Shown piece after piece: positions 30,064-41,276 of a stretch of DNA of 64,000 nucleotides. Under the pieces are notes generated by a model. It worked only from the letters and a program-made list of their open reading frames with translations. It was not told the origin of the DNA and made no database searches. The stretch comes from Chamaecyparis obtusa (taxonomy: Eukaryota > Streptophyta > Pinopsida > Cupressales > Cupressaceae): contig BSBK01006346.1 in NCBI GenBank assembly GCA_027943335.1, forward strand, positions 186,001 to 250,000. Reading direction: 5' to 3'. A program made the position numbers and the translations under genes. Each line of letters starts with the position of its first letter. Position 1 is the first letter of the stretch.

Positions 30064-32358
30064 AGGATATCAGAAATTACATTGAGCATGTCCAAAAAAG
30101 AGGCAACACCTCAACCGAGAGTATCAACTAGGTAACATGAAATAACAATGTTTCACAAAATACAAAAAAGAGAAGCTAAACTAGCTAGTGTAATGTATCA
30201 GCATAATCTTCAACCTAGGTAGTCCAGCCCTTGGGTCCTTCCATCCACACGATATTCTTTTTTGCCTGGATTTGGGCCAACATGAAGATCTTATCATCAG
30301 AGACATTTTTGGTTTTCTTGACCTCCTTGCTGAGCTTTTTTAGTATTTCTTCAAACATCTGCAAGTTGTCCATATTCCTTCTCCATTTGTAGCCATCTTT
30401 CATTTCAAACACAAACCTAGTAGAGTACCCCATGTTCAGGAATCTCTTCAGGTTTTCCCTTTCCAGCAACATAGTAACATGGACCTGCGAGAAAGTTTTT
30501 TAAAAAATGAGTTTTTGAAAAGACTCAGTAAGAGATTTGGAAATGCCTTGATACCTTTCCTCATTTCTACATTTCCAGATCTGCCAGAGAATGTTAGAAG
30601 ACCAAATATTCCAAAATAGATTAGTATCCTTCTTAATATTCAAAATTTTACAGTAATGATTTCAAAAATATTAATACACTTGGGATAAGTAATGCCAAAC
30701 ATATTCCAGATTTCTTTAGAAAACATACAATCAAAAAGAATATTTCTACCAGTCTCAGGGAGTATGCACATGCTACAAATATCAACTGAAGAATGATCCT
30801 TCCGAATAGGAAGTCTATCCAGTAACAAAAGTCATTTGAAGCATTTGACCTTAGGGTCAACCGAGCCTTTCCAAAGATTACCAAAAGGATTTTGCCAAGT
30901 ACAAATATCAAAATCAGCATACCAAATTTCATTAACATGTTGAATGATAGAAATATTATAATCAATAACATGGTAATTGTAAATGTTTTTGGATTTAATT
31001 TTGGAAATGATAGTTCCATCTAGCCATTTAAGATCAGTGAGAAATCTGTGGGAATCGACATTGCAAGTAGAAGGCAAATCCTTACAAGCTTTGAGAATCA
31101 TATTATAAGTCTTCTTTTGAGTGTGAGGAATGTTGAATCTGGATTTGAGCTCTTCCCAACCAATTAACTTGTCATGTTCAAATAGGACCATCAGTTGAGA
31201 GATGCCCAACTTATTCCATAATCTAGTAGAGCAACCTTGAGAGAGGGCCAAAGTCTTACCAGCAATATATAAATTCCACCAAATCGACCTTTTACCATAT
31301 AGTTGCGAGCTACCATGGCAATCCTTGTTAGGAAGAAAGAGCTTAACCTGGTCCCAAGCTTTCCAGATGGACTTAAACACCGCAAACTCTTGAACATGGA
31401 TAGGAAAGTTCCCATCAATAAGATCACAGAAAGGAAGGTTTTCCCAAGATTTAGCATTTCTAGGGTAACCTCTTTTGATATTATTCCTAACAAGGATTTT
31501 CCAGGGTTGATCTCCAATTAAGGAATGAAAATTCCATTTGGCAGTAAGGGAAACTCCTTAGGTTTTGAGATCCTTAAATCCCAAACCCCCAAGAAGTTTA
31601 TCAGTATGGCACCATCTCCACTCAACAACATGAAACTTTTTATTACCTTTACCATCATACCATAAGAAATTCTTGATGGTCTTTTGGATTTCCAAGATCT
31701 GGTAATTACTAAACATCCAAGCAGAAGAGTAATAGATATTGTAAGAAGAGAGAATTTTTGACAAACCTGAATTCTGCCAGCCAGAGATATCTAGATCTAT
31801 TGTGCCATTTTCCAAGTTTCTTGGTAATCTTGTCTTTCACCCAGAACCACATGTCTTTCAGAGAGGGTTCAATAGAGAAAGGTAAACCAAGATATCTAGT
31901 AATTTTGGGTGGACCACCCCATTAAAAGTCATAATTTTTAAACCAGACATGCAGGTTCTCATCCCAACCCAGGCAAATAGACATAGCATGGGATAAGTGA
32001 GTACCAAAAATAGAGAAAAAAAAAAAGTTAAGTTTATTGTGCAGGGCTTCAAATTTATGCTCAGTCAACTCAAAAAACAAGGCAGTGTCATCAGCAAATT
32101 GACAGTTTAAGAGGTCAGATTTATTAGGGAGAGAGATCCCTTTGATAGCGAGTGATAGAGAGTTGTCACAAAGAATGTAGGAGAGGGCATCTGACGCAAT
32201 AACAAAGAGCGCAGGGGAAAAGGGGTAGCCTTGTCTAATAGATCTACTAAGGGGGAAAGGATCAGATAAAGAGCCATTAATATCAACTTGAGCATAGGCA
32301 TCCTTTAGCAGAACCCAAATATAATTACAGAATTCGGAGGGAAAACCAAAGGTCTTAA
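30064..32358 (-). mobile_element. 5'-truncated LINE, minus strand
   Basis: Only the second half of ORF2 and the 3' end remain. Reading right to left it starts inside reverse transcriptase, keeps QFADDT with the catalytic FADD at 32,087-32,098, and continues through segments such as FKSIWKAWDQVK (about 31,370) and IRKDHSSVDICSMCILPETG (about 30,800). It ends with a short C-terminal part at 30,215-30,472. Frames are broken repeatedly. Flanks TTTTGTATTATATA (about 30,049-30,062) and TTTTGTATTTATA (about 32,350-32,362) look like a slightly decayed target duplication. It is related to, but clearly diverged from, the LINE at 2-8 kb. Confidence 0.85.
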
Positions 32359-32680
32359 AATTTTGTATTTATAAATATTTTTTTCAATTAAAACAATAAA
32401 AAATATGTATATAATTATATTAAAATTTTAGTTTTATTAAAAAATCACTGAAAATAAAAAACTATTTTTACCAACTTTTTTCTTTTAATATTGATACTTT
32501 ATCTTTATTTATATAAGATTAATAAAATATATTTAAACAAATTAATTCATATTTTAAATAATGTACTTATAATTAAAAAAATCATAATAGTTTATAAAGC
32601 ATTACAAATTTTCTCAAAAAAAAATTGTACAAGAAAATTAATTATATCCGGAAGACAGCCATCATTAGTACTGGTAACTG
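32359..32680 (+). repeat. AT-rich inverted repeat, copy B, right part
   Basis: Starting with AAATATTTTTTTCAATTAAA it aligns with the minus strand of about 1,170 down to 950, including ACTTATAATTAAAAAAATCA against ACTTACTAATAATTAAAAAA. No gene. Confidence 0.5.
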
Positions 32681-32771
32681 CGCCGGACTAACAGTACATT
32701 AGCGATGTAGGCATGTATGCATAGGGAGCTAACTATGCATGGTAGTGGGCTAGGGGAATTTTTCGGTTACA

Positions 32772-32991
32772 TAGCCGGCTCCAGCTGAGTGTGCAGATGG
32801 CATTGGAGAGAGGAATGTTAGACAGTGTTTACGAGAACCTTGCGAAGACGTCGGAGGCAATGGTGAGAGAGGCGGAGAAGATGGCAGAAAGGGGGTGGAA
32901 GAGGGAGGTGTACAAAGTGTTGAGGTTGGGTGCATTTCCTAGTTTTGTGGAGGAGTTCGATGCAAATCGAGATTCCTATCACTTTGGATAA
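32772..32991 (+). pseudogene. 3' fragment of an enoyl-CoA isomerase gene
   Basis: Codons from LQLSVQMALERGMLDSVYEN to FVEEFDANRDSYHFG and a TAA stop match the end of the copy at 36.7 kb (KLSMQMALEREILDGVFQDS) and the C-terminal end of plant delta3,delta2-enoyl-CoA isomerases. Homology begins abruptly near 32,772 with no upstream part, so about three quarters of the gene is missing. The remaining piece has no stop or shift. It shows what the end of the other copy should look like. Confidence 0.75.
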
Positions 32992-34443
32992 TTGTTTTCG
33001 TAATTGTGTAGGTACTCATTTCAAAATTTCTATGGAGTTTTTACAAGGTAGTGTCAGCTAAGTGCTTTAATGGATAAGGAGGAATTTGACAATAGTAGTT
33101 TTAAAATCATAGAAGAATTTTGCCTTGTGATGGCACTGTCTTGTTTGTCTGCAAAATATATAACGGTCAATACTGAGTTGATTGGCTTTAAATTTTGGCA
33201 ATTCAATTAAGTCCAAATTGACTTCTCTACATCTGTGCTAAGGGATTTTGTTTATACAAATTGAAATCGACAACCAGTGGAAAAATTTTCTATCTGTGTC
33301 TTAAAAATAAAATAAAAATAATTTTTAAAAAAACAAAAAAAAGAAGAGCATTTACATGTTGTCACTATTTACTTAGTGACAAGTTTAAATCTTCTATAAT
33401 ATTAAAAAAAATATCAAATCTATAAAATATTGTATTATTCAATAATTAGAACTTTTGAAATATAAAATAGAAAAAAAAAAAATTTTAAAATTGTTATAAA
33501 GAAAACATTTACCATATCCAAATATGAAAATTTCATATTTTTAATAAACTAATTTTTTTAAATCCAGTGGGATCATAAATTTAAATTTCTTTAAAGAATT
33601 AATCTAAGTCAATTTAATAATTGAATATGAATTAATTTTAATTAATGAATAAATTGCAATAGTAATAAATTGTAATTGTATTCATAGGTTCAAAGGGCAC
33701 ATAGATATATATAAAAATCTGGTTAAAGATGGATATTTTTTCATATTTAGATTTTTAATTACATAGAAAATAATAAAAATGTAGGATTTGAGCAATACAA
33801 ATCCACAAAACCCGAAGATCGCCTACATACAAAAACCTGTTACAAGGAAGTAGAGACAAGAAGAGGACAAGGGTTTGACTCAAAAATATGAAGAAGAAAA
33901 TATCCTCAATTAATTAATGAATTGAATGTACAATGGATCATCCTTATAAAGGAGATCAAAAGCCTTGAAAGGCAAACCTAAAAAGCAGAAGTGCATGTAA
34001 TAATTAGTTAAATTATTACAAGACTAATGCATGCAAGTTTATATTTAAAACAACTAATGCATAAGTTTAAATCAACTAGTGCATGTGTGTTTAAATATAA
34101 ACAACTAAAAATAAAAGTATTGACATCTTAAGAAGGGAGTAAAGTTAATCAATATAATTAATACTTTACTCTAACAAAAAGTGTATATAGTATATTAAAT
34201 GTATTGTTTATAAGATAGTAATTAAAGAATTTTTTTATTAAATTATAGTAAAATATTCTATACTAAAAATTGTATATCATAGTTGATATTTTATTTGGTT
34301 TAACATTTATTAACATTAAATTGTATCATTCTTGACATTTTGAATTTCATATTACAATTAATTTAGATATTAATTTATCTTGGAGAGTGTTTTAGAATTA
34401 CAATACAATTCTCCTAAATAAAAGGAGAAATAAGTTCTAAATT
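32992..34443. other. Intergenic DNA, nothing identified
   Basis: Mostly AT-rich. 33,040-33,300 is of average composition but has no coding stretch. 33,780-34,130 contains repeated ACTAATGCATG/ACTAGTGCATG motifs and may be old LTR debris, but I cannot place ends or a partner. Confidence 0.5.
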
Positions 34444-35450
34444 TAAATGTTAGCTATCCCAGTGAAATTTGAGCCCATTTTTCCTAGGAAAGGTCACCAA
34501 AACCAACCTATCCCTAAGGTTTTAGGCCCAAATTTTTCTCAAAGCTCGAAATGAGGGTCTTCTTTCGAGATTCTCTTCTATGGCTAACCTGCTTAAGTTT
34601 AACTCCCCAAAATGATGTGAGATGTATATAAACCCCCTATCTCTCCTCATTTTGATATCAATTACTAGCCTCAATCATTCACTATCAAGATTTCAAGCAT
34701 TCATGAGCAATCAAACAAAATTGGAGTTCAAGATCTCTTCTTCAATCAAGCATCCAAGTCTTCAATCCTTCTTCGTCTTCTTCATCAAGCATTGTGAAAA
34801 ACTACAACATCCATCATTCAAGGCTTTAGTTTCATGATTTCCTACTAGGTTTTATGGAGTTCAATCTATTGCATCAATACTTGTGATCACATCCAAAGAG
34901 GCATTACATCATTAAGGTATAAGGTGATTTATGTTTCAAATCTAGCTTCTATTTCATCTTTATATTTAAATGTAATTTCATTTCAATTTCAAGTTTGATT
35001 CCTAAATAGGTTTGACCAAGACAAACACCTTTTCCCAACCTTTTCTCTATTTTTCTATGTGCAGGAACAAGTTGTGGTGTTGTCGAAACTTTTCTGGACA
35101 GTATAAGAGCATTTACAAAATCTGTGAAAATTTTGTCAGAAAGTGTTAGGAACAGGTCGCCAAAACTGATATGTCCCCAGGTACACGTTGCCATTAACGA
35201 CCTATCCCTCCTAGTTTTCAATGAAATTTTAAGGACAAAGAGTTATAGGTCCTTGTTTACCAAATCTACAATTACACCTGATTATGGGACTCTGACACTC
35301 GGGAAATTTGGATTCAAAGTACAATTTCTCGATCTTATTTATGGATGCATTTGTTCTTACTTCTTTTCCCTTGAACTTCTCTTACTTTATCATATATGTA
35401 TTAGCATCTCATTTCCAAATCATAGCAACAAAGGAATAGAAACCTAGGAG
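34444..35450 (+). repeat. LTR-like block related to the Tat-type LTR at 38.6-40.1 kb
   Basis: It shares an ordered set of signals with 38,990-39,700: a TATA box (34,625-34,632), then a leader rich in TCAAG/CATTCAAG, then GTTTGACCAAGACAAACACC against GTTTGACTAAGGAAAACCC, then a TTTTTCTATGTGCAGG-like site against TTTTTCTCCATGTATAGG. No internal region or second LTR is near, so a solo LTR or fragment is most likely. Ends are approximate. Confidence 0.45.
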
Positions 35451-36738
35451 CATAGATCTTGTATTGGCATTCTTATCCTTTGGTTGTGATAATCAAATTC
35501 ACTTTGTGATGGTTTTGTATTCCAAATTGTGTCATGAATTAGGCAATATTATCTTTACATATTGAGCTTACCATTTCATACATCACATATATTATATTAT
35601 ATTATATGTTAATGCAATGATATTACATAAGTATAAATAATATTTTTTAATAATTAACTTATTTACATGTTCAAGAACTATCAAATAATGGGAGATCTCA
35701 TAATTTAAATGCTAGAACATATTCTAGCAAGTCAATAAGAAGACAAACCAAGGTATAGATTTCACCTTCTTTTGCCCACACCCGTCGCCAACCAACTTTT
35801 CACCCAAATGTTGAGCTCCATATATAGATATCATGCGAAGTAGTCTCGCCACAATAGTTAGAACATAAAAAAAAAGAGAAAAAAAATTGATCAAATGCTA
35901 ACCAAGAAATGTTGCATGTATATACCAATAATCCCTTCACATAATTACTCCACATGCAAATTGTCTATCCAAGGATCAAAATGTACATAGTTGACTATAT
36001 ATTTTCTATTTACTTATTAAATTGAAAATCGGAATATAGTTGCTTTCTAATTTTTTATTAAATTAGTAAATACAAAAGAATTATAGCCTTCTATGTATTT
36101 TGACCCTTGGATAGATGTTGCAATAGTTGAACATGTTCCAATAATCTTTATATCATTTGTTGATTTAATATCTAATTTTTAAATAATATTGCACCAATAA
36201 TGTAGCTTTAAAGTTGATAGTATTGATGATGACTACCCATAACTGAATGAAATGTGATAGATTGATTTGAAATAAGAAAGAAGAAAGTTGTTATGAAATA
36301 GTTAGGTCAGTGTGGAGAGTACAATATGTGTCCAAAAAAAAGTACTCTTGATTACACTTGTTATATATTTAATAATTAAACTAAAAGTTAAAAAAAAATG
36401 ATTTTCAGTTTAATTATTATTTCAGCTCTACATTTTGATCCCTCAATAAACAAGTGATAGAATCCAATTTTTAATTTAATTATTAAATAGAAAAAATACA
36501 CTCGCTCTACATTTTGATCCCTCAAGAGCCGAGTGAGAATCTTTAAGGAAACAAATCTAAACAAAAGGAGAAAAACAAAGGATAGAGTCGATCCACGGTA
36601 AACATACAAAAGCCGCTTTCTTCCTATTGAAGCCGTTTTCTCATTTGCACATTTTTGCCTCTGTACTGCGGGCGCTTTGATTCCTTTCCAAGATAAGGGA
36701 AGAGAGCTCACGAGGTTAGGAATCTGGAGGTAGCCAGA
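35451..36738. other. Intergenic DNA upstream of the isomerase remnant
   Basis: AT-rich, with a short TATAT repeat near 35,590. About 36,600-36,738 is less AT-rich and ends at the isomerase ATG; it may be the old 5' untranslated region. I see no convincing promoter box. Confidence 0.4.
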
Positions 36739-37412
36739 ATGTGCAGCCTGGAGAAGCAGGGGAAGGTGTACATTTTGACGCTCGTGGGCGAAGACAATCA
36801 CAGGTTTAATGCCACCATGCTGGATGCCATCTGCGATGCCCTCAAACAGGTCGAACAATCACCCGACGTAGCGGTCCTGGTAACCACCAATGTAGGAAAA
36901 TTCTTCTCCAACGGCCTCGACCTGTGATGGATTGCAAAGAGCCACGGCAACCGTCTTGACATAATCAGGAAAAATTTTGAGAACGTGTTAGTGGCCTTCA
37001 TGAGGTTGGGCGTCCCCACTATGGCAACCATCTGCAGGCACGTGACCGCGAGTGGGTTCATGCTGGCGTTGGCCCATGACTACCGCTTTGTGACGCAGGG
37101 GCGCTCTGTGCTCTACATGAGAGAGCTCGACCATGGCATGCACATCCCCAGGAGTATGATGGCAGTGATTCGTAGCAAGCTGCATCTCGTCGCCCTATGT
37201 GACGTGGTGCTTGGTGCCCGCAAGCTGAGCATGCAGATGGCCTTGGAAAGAGAGATTTTGGATGGTGTTTTCCAGGACTCGAGGGGGCCTTTGCAGGCGG
37301 TGGTTAAGGAGGCAGAGAAAGTGGCAGGCCGTGGGTGGAAGAGGGATGTTAATGTGGGGTTATGGAGGCACTCGATGCTCATGTCGACCCCTATAATTTC
37401 CCCACTCCTTCT
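36739..37412 (+). pseudogene. Plant-type delta3,delta2-enoyl-CoA isomerase, broken
   Basis: It starts MCSLEKQGKVYILTLVGEDN, the typical start of plant peroxisomal enoyl-CoA isomerases (crotonase fold), which shift double bonds so that unsaturated fatty acids can enter beta-oxidation. Other landmarks: DVAVLVTTNVGKFFSNGLDL, RLGVPTMATICRHVTASGFM and LALAHDYRFV, the region forming the CoA pocket and oxyanion hole. The reading is intronless. Defects: TGA at 36,925-36,927 after NGLDL, and near 37,355 a deletion of about 25 bases with a frameshift; the correct frame would continue EALDAHVDPYNF. Sequence after 37,413 belongs to a tandem repeat. It may be a retrocopy or a decayed intronless gene. Confidence 0.8.
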
Positions 37413-37826
37413 GGAAGCTCTGATGATCATTTTCGTTGCCCAGAATCCTGTGTGTTCAACAATTTTATTGAATCTTTCATTTTAAGATCTGGGTCAGTAT
37501 AATAAACTTTATTTGGAAGAAAATATGACTGTTGAAAAGGGAAATGTACTGGGGTAATTTTCTGAAGTGAAGTATATCCTGAAAAATGAAAGTGGATCTT
37601 GCCCCTTTTCGGAAGTTTGAGAGGCTCTGATACTTAGTTTCATTTCCCTGAATCTTGTTTGTTCAAAATGTCATGGAATATTTCATTTTGAGATGTGGGT
37701 CATTATAATAAACTTTCTGTTGAAGAAAAAGTGTCTGTTAAAAAGGCAATTGTACTAACATGAATTTCAAAGGAGAAAAATATCCTAAAAAATGAAAGAG
37801 AATTTTGCCCCTTTTAGAAGTTTGAG
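37413..37826 (+). repeat. Diverged ~207-bp tandem duplication
   Basis: Unit 1 is 37,413-37,620 and unit 2 is 37,621-37,826. Matching points include GAAGCTCTGATGATC/GAGGCTCTGATACTT, GGGTCAGTATAATAAACTTT/GGGTCATTATAATAAACTTT and GCCCCTTTTCGGAAGTTTGA/GCCCCTTTTAGAAGTTTGA. Divergence is substantial, so the duplication is old. It starts at the broken end of the isomerase and covers what would be its 3' untranslated region. Confidence 0.8.
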
Positions 37827-38632
37827 AGATAATCTCTTAGCTCTTATATTTATGTTCACACCGAAATTGTCTCTTGGATTTTTATTTTTAAACTTTCACA
37901 ACCTGGTTACCCAGATTTGACATTTCTGTGTTTAAGTAGCCAATTACAGCGTGTTGAGTAAGCAGTTGATATATCAGATTTTTATTAATCATAATGATAG
38001 AAGCAATACACTCGCAAACTTTTTTCTTTTGTCATCTTAGAAAAGTACATGATTTACATTTTATGTCTTTACCATACGAAGACTGGGTTCTAAATTCTGC
38101 AAACCATGCTCTAGGGTTTAATTGTATGGTGCAAAGACTCTGGCAACAGCTATGCGAGATAAAATCATAATTGGACTGGACTGTGATGGTGCATTTAAAA
38201 GTCCATTAATTTCTACGTGCATCCCCTCCTATATATAACAAGGTTGGTCAAGTACATTTATGTCTGCTGAATCTGGTTGTAGATATTCACAATTGTGTAG
38301 GTTATGTAAGTGTTTTGAATATAAAAAGCTCCCTTCATATTGGTTTCCCAATTCATCAAATATTGGTTCCAACAATCTCAAATCCTATGATAATATCTTT
38401 CCACCTTAGTATTTGTGATATGCAAATTTGCTTTCCCTTTCACAAATTTCAGAATCTACGAAGTACTAGAGGAAAGCATTAAATTGTGAAGGCTATTTTC
38501 TTCACTAGATGTTTTGAGTTCGCATCCTGAAAGTTCTACTCATTCTTGCATACCAGACAAATGTATCATCTTAAAATGGAAGCACTTCCATGTTAAGAAC
38601 ATTTAGCCCTCTGAATAAGTGGTATGGGGTCA
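37827..38632. other. Intergenic DNA, nothing identified
   Basis: Average-to-AT-rich sequence without long coding stretches. No repeat structure recognised before the Tat-type LTR signals begin. Confidence 0.4.
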
Positions 38633-38762
38633 TGTCAAGTGCCTTGAATAGATCTTTACATGGATCTGATTTTTTCCCCCTTTCTACTTCTCTCTCCACT
38701 TTTTTTCAGCCTGTTTTTGGCGCCTGGTCCTGAGAATTTGAGATTTGTTATCTCAGGGTCAA

Positions 38763-38846
38763 GGTCGACCTCGACCCTAACCTAGGGCAGAGTCGACCTC
38801 AACCCTGACCTAGGTCAGAGTCGACCTTGACCCTAACCCTAGGTCT
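38763..38846 (+). repeat. Three ~28-bp tandem units
   Basis: Units start at about 38,764, 38,792 and 38,820, each reading GTCGACCTYRACCCTRACC then TAGG. The units contain overlapping palindromes (GGTCGACC, GGTCAAGGTCGACC). They lie upstream of the TATA box, where enhancer repeats are often found. Confidence 0.8.
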
Positions 38847-39042
38847 AGTTTTCAAATTCTAGAGGTTTCGGGATGTCGGGCTTCAGAAAGTTTTATTTTC
38901 CTGCTTTTGGGTCGGCTATTTTGGATTTTGGAATGGTAAACTATTAAATTGCATTTAATCTAGGTCCATTTCTAAGGGTTAAGGTTAATTGAGTTTTAAT
39001 TCTCCAATGTCAGCCTCTCTAAAAGTTTGTGCCCTAGATCAC

Positions 39043-39049
39043 TATAAAA
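39043..39049 (+). promoter_or_regulatory. TATA box of the Tat-like LTR
   Basis: CACTATAAAAGC, followed by a C/T-rich stretch and the TCAAG-rich leader. The related block at 34.4 kb has the same layout. Confidence 0.5.
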
Positions 39050-40080
39050 GCAAGCCTTCCTCTCTCATTTCCATCCATCTCATCAATCCACTTTCATGAT
39101 CCACAAGTCAAGTAATCAAGTTTTGAAATCAAGTGCTCAAGATTTTCTCAAAGAGATCAAGCAAGCATTCTCAAGAAAATTCATTCAAGCAATCATCCAT
39201 CCAAGCATTCAAGTTCTCCATTGAAGATCAAGGATTCAAGCATTCAAGCCTTTGAAGGGATTTGGTTCAAGCATTCAAGATTTATCATTCAAACCCTAGA
39301 TCTATCCATCATGGTGGTGTGATCTTCCTTCAAAATCCTTTGTTCATCTTCATTCATTATTCCCTCAAGGTGGATTCCAAGCATACAATCATGGAGGTTT
39401 TGATTTACATTTGTTAATGTTGTGTTCAAGCTTTCATATCAACATACTTGTTTACATTTGAAATACAATTGCAAATCTATTGAATATCATAGCTTCATTG
39501 TTAGATCTACTTCTACTACTTGCTAGCATTCTCTATTTCAATTCCATTATTAAGGTTGACTCCAAATTGGGGTTTGACTAAGGAAAACCCTTCATCCAAA
39601 CAAGAAAACCATTTTTCTCCATGTATAGGTATAGAACAGTGAATTGTAGTTCAAATCTGGATACCCTTTTCGGTGAACTTCCGAGATCCACGAATAGAAT
39701 TTTCATCGGAGCTGTTTTGAGTCAAGTTCAACCTTCAGTGGGGGGTAAGATTTTTCCCTGGGGTAAGATTGTGCCCGGATTCTGAGGTCAAGGTTGACCT
39801 AACTCCAAAAGATAGAAGTTTAATGTGTTTTCTTTGTCTCTACATTTCCATGCCAGAGCAGGTTGTAGAATCTCTCGAAACTAAACACAGACATCAGAAA
39901 ATAGTGATTTCTGCATCAGCCTCTTTTCAAGATAAGTATTCTTGTTTTATTAAATTTTTATGTCCATAACATTTTTCATTATATATTTACATTTTGTTAT
40001 CACATACTCTTCACATACTTCCACCCCCACACACAAAAATACCCACATATAAAAATATATCCAAAAGATATATTTTTATA

Positions 40081-40203
40081 TCTTACATTTTGGTGAACCC
40101 GACAAGCTTACCCCTTTCTTTTGTGGAATTAGATTCCCTATTGTGTTTGTTATATTATCTTGTGTGTTCACCATCATCTTACATTTTGGTGAACCCACAA
40201 TAG
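40081..40203 (+). promoter_or_regulatory. Primer-like site, present twice
   Basis: ATCTTACATTTTGGTGAACCC occurs in almost the same form at 40,080 (followed by GAC) and about 97 bases later at 40,177 (followed by ACA). The first has the position expected of a primer-binding site, right after the LTR end. The second may be a duplication of the LTR-leader junction. I do not assign the tRNA. Confidence 0.5.
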
Positions 40204-40349
40204 ATAATTCTTTCTTTTTGGTGTTAAGTCTTTTCTTTTCTTGCATCAAGATTAGATTTCTTTTACGCTCTTGCATTTTAAATTCAAAAATACAAAAAAA
40301 AAAATTATATTCAACAAAATCCAAAAATATTTCTTGCATTTCCTTTACT

Positions 40350-41276
40350 ATGAAGATTTTTAAGATGTTTTGGTGTGTGATTATGTTCTTTATTACCCTT
40401 CTCTTAGCATCTTTTTACCATACCTATGATGTTTATGAGAGTATTATTCACTTCATTATGTTGATGACCCTTCATTTTGCACTCCCCTATGCTTTTGTGA
40501 AATTGATTGAGACTAGTCTTCCTACTTTCAAAACTTTCATTAAAGATTCATGTGGTAGACTTATTACTCTTTTGGATTATGTGAAAAATTTGGTAGATGA
40601 TACACCATTTCCTAATCTTCCTAATCCTAATCATATCATTCCTAATTTGATTCTTAACCTTCCTATTCCTAACCCAATGCCTAATTCTCCATCTGTTAAT
40701 CCTAATTCTTCCCATACTTATGATGGGATTCAAGCTATGGTTCAAGATGTAGATGTGCAAGAGTTCTTTGATTTACCTCCTCTGATTCATGATGATATTA
40801 AAGGAAAGGATAAAGAAAATTATTCAAAACCTATTATTCCACCTTATACAACCTTTACTCATGAGCATGATAAACAATCACCTCATGTAGAAGCTTTACA
40901 TAATATATACACTACATGATTCAATATGATAACTAAACAAGGTTATAGAGGTTTAGGGCTTGGAGTTAATGAGCATGGTATCAAGTATCCAGTTCATATA
41001 CCCCCTAAACAAGATATGCATGTTGGTTGTTCACAATCTCAATTCAAGGTGGGTGATGTTGATCGCCATCCTCCTCTTCATGTTCTTCGCCCTACACCTA
41101 AGTTAGATAACCCTGATATTCGTCAAGATGTAGCTAAAAAGGTGTATGTTCAATTAATGAATTCCAAGAAAGAAATCTTTAAACCTATGCCGAAAGATGC
41201 TTTATCCAAGTACAAATATCATTTTCATTATACTAATGCACATTTACTTACTGGTTGTAAGTTGTGTGCACCATAA
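40350..41276 (+). pseudogene. Upstream ORF: membrane-like N-terminus plus G-patch
   Basis: From ATG 40,350 the protein begins with two strongly hydrophobic segments (VIMFFITLLLASFY and IIHFIMLMTLHFALPYAFV). A Pro/Asn-rich repeat stretch (NLPNPNHIIPNLILNLPIPN) and an acidic part follow. After one TGA (40,917) comes a G-patch-like motif, KQGYRGLGLGVNEHGIKYPV, at about 40,932-40,995, then a basic C-terminal part to TAA 41,276. Ogre-type elements have an extra ORF before gag, and G-patch motifs occur in retroelement polyproteins, so this is probably that ORF. The hydrophobic start could mean membrane association, or be leader sequence that is not translated. Confidence 0.5.

Larger units (their letters stand above)
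38633..40087 (+). repeat. Probable 5' LTR of the Tat-like element
   Basis: The proposed end is TCTTACA at 40,087, just before a primer-like site. The start TGTCAAG at 38,633 is a guess because no second LTR is in the window. It contains three 28-bp repeats (38,763-38,846), a TATA box (39,043-39,049) and a leader rich in TCAAG. Confidence 0.5.

Noticed and set aside
33780..34190. Another LTR end with repeated ACTAATGCATG
   Set aside because: No second LTR, no primer site and no clear boundaries; left as unassigned intergenic DNA.
28705..40204. 16-base match GGTGAACCCACAATAG between the inverted repeat at 28.7 kb and the primer-like site at 40.19 kb
   Set aside because: One such match between two places in 64 kb is expected by chance about as often as not, and the flanks do not align.
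40350..40560. Retroviral-type envelope gene
   Set aside because: The hydrophobic segments are at the wrong end of the element for env (before gag), and no envelope-like signal, cleavage or fusion features are seen.
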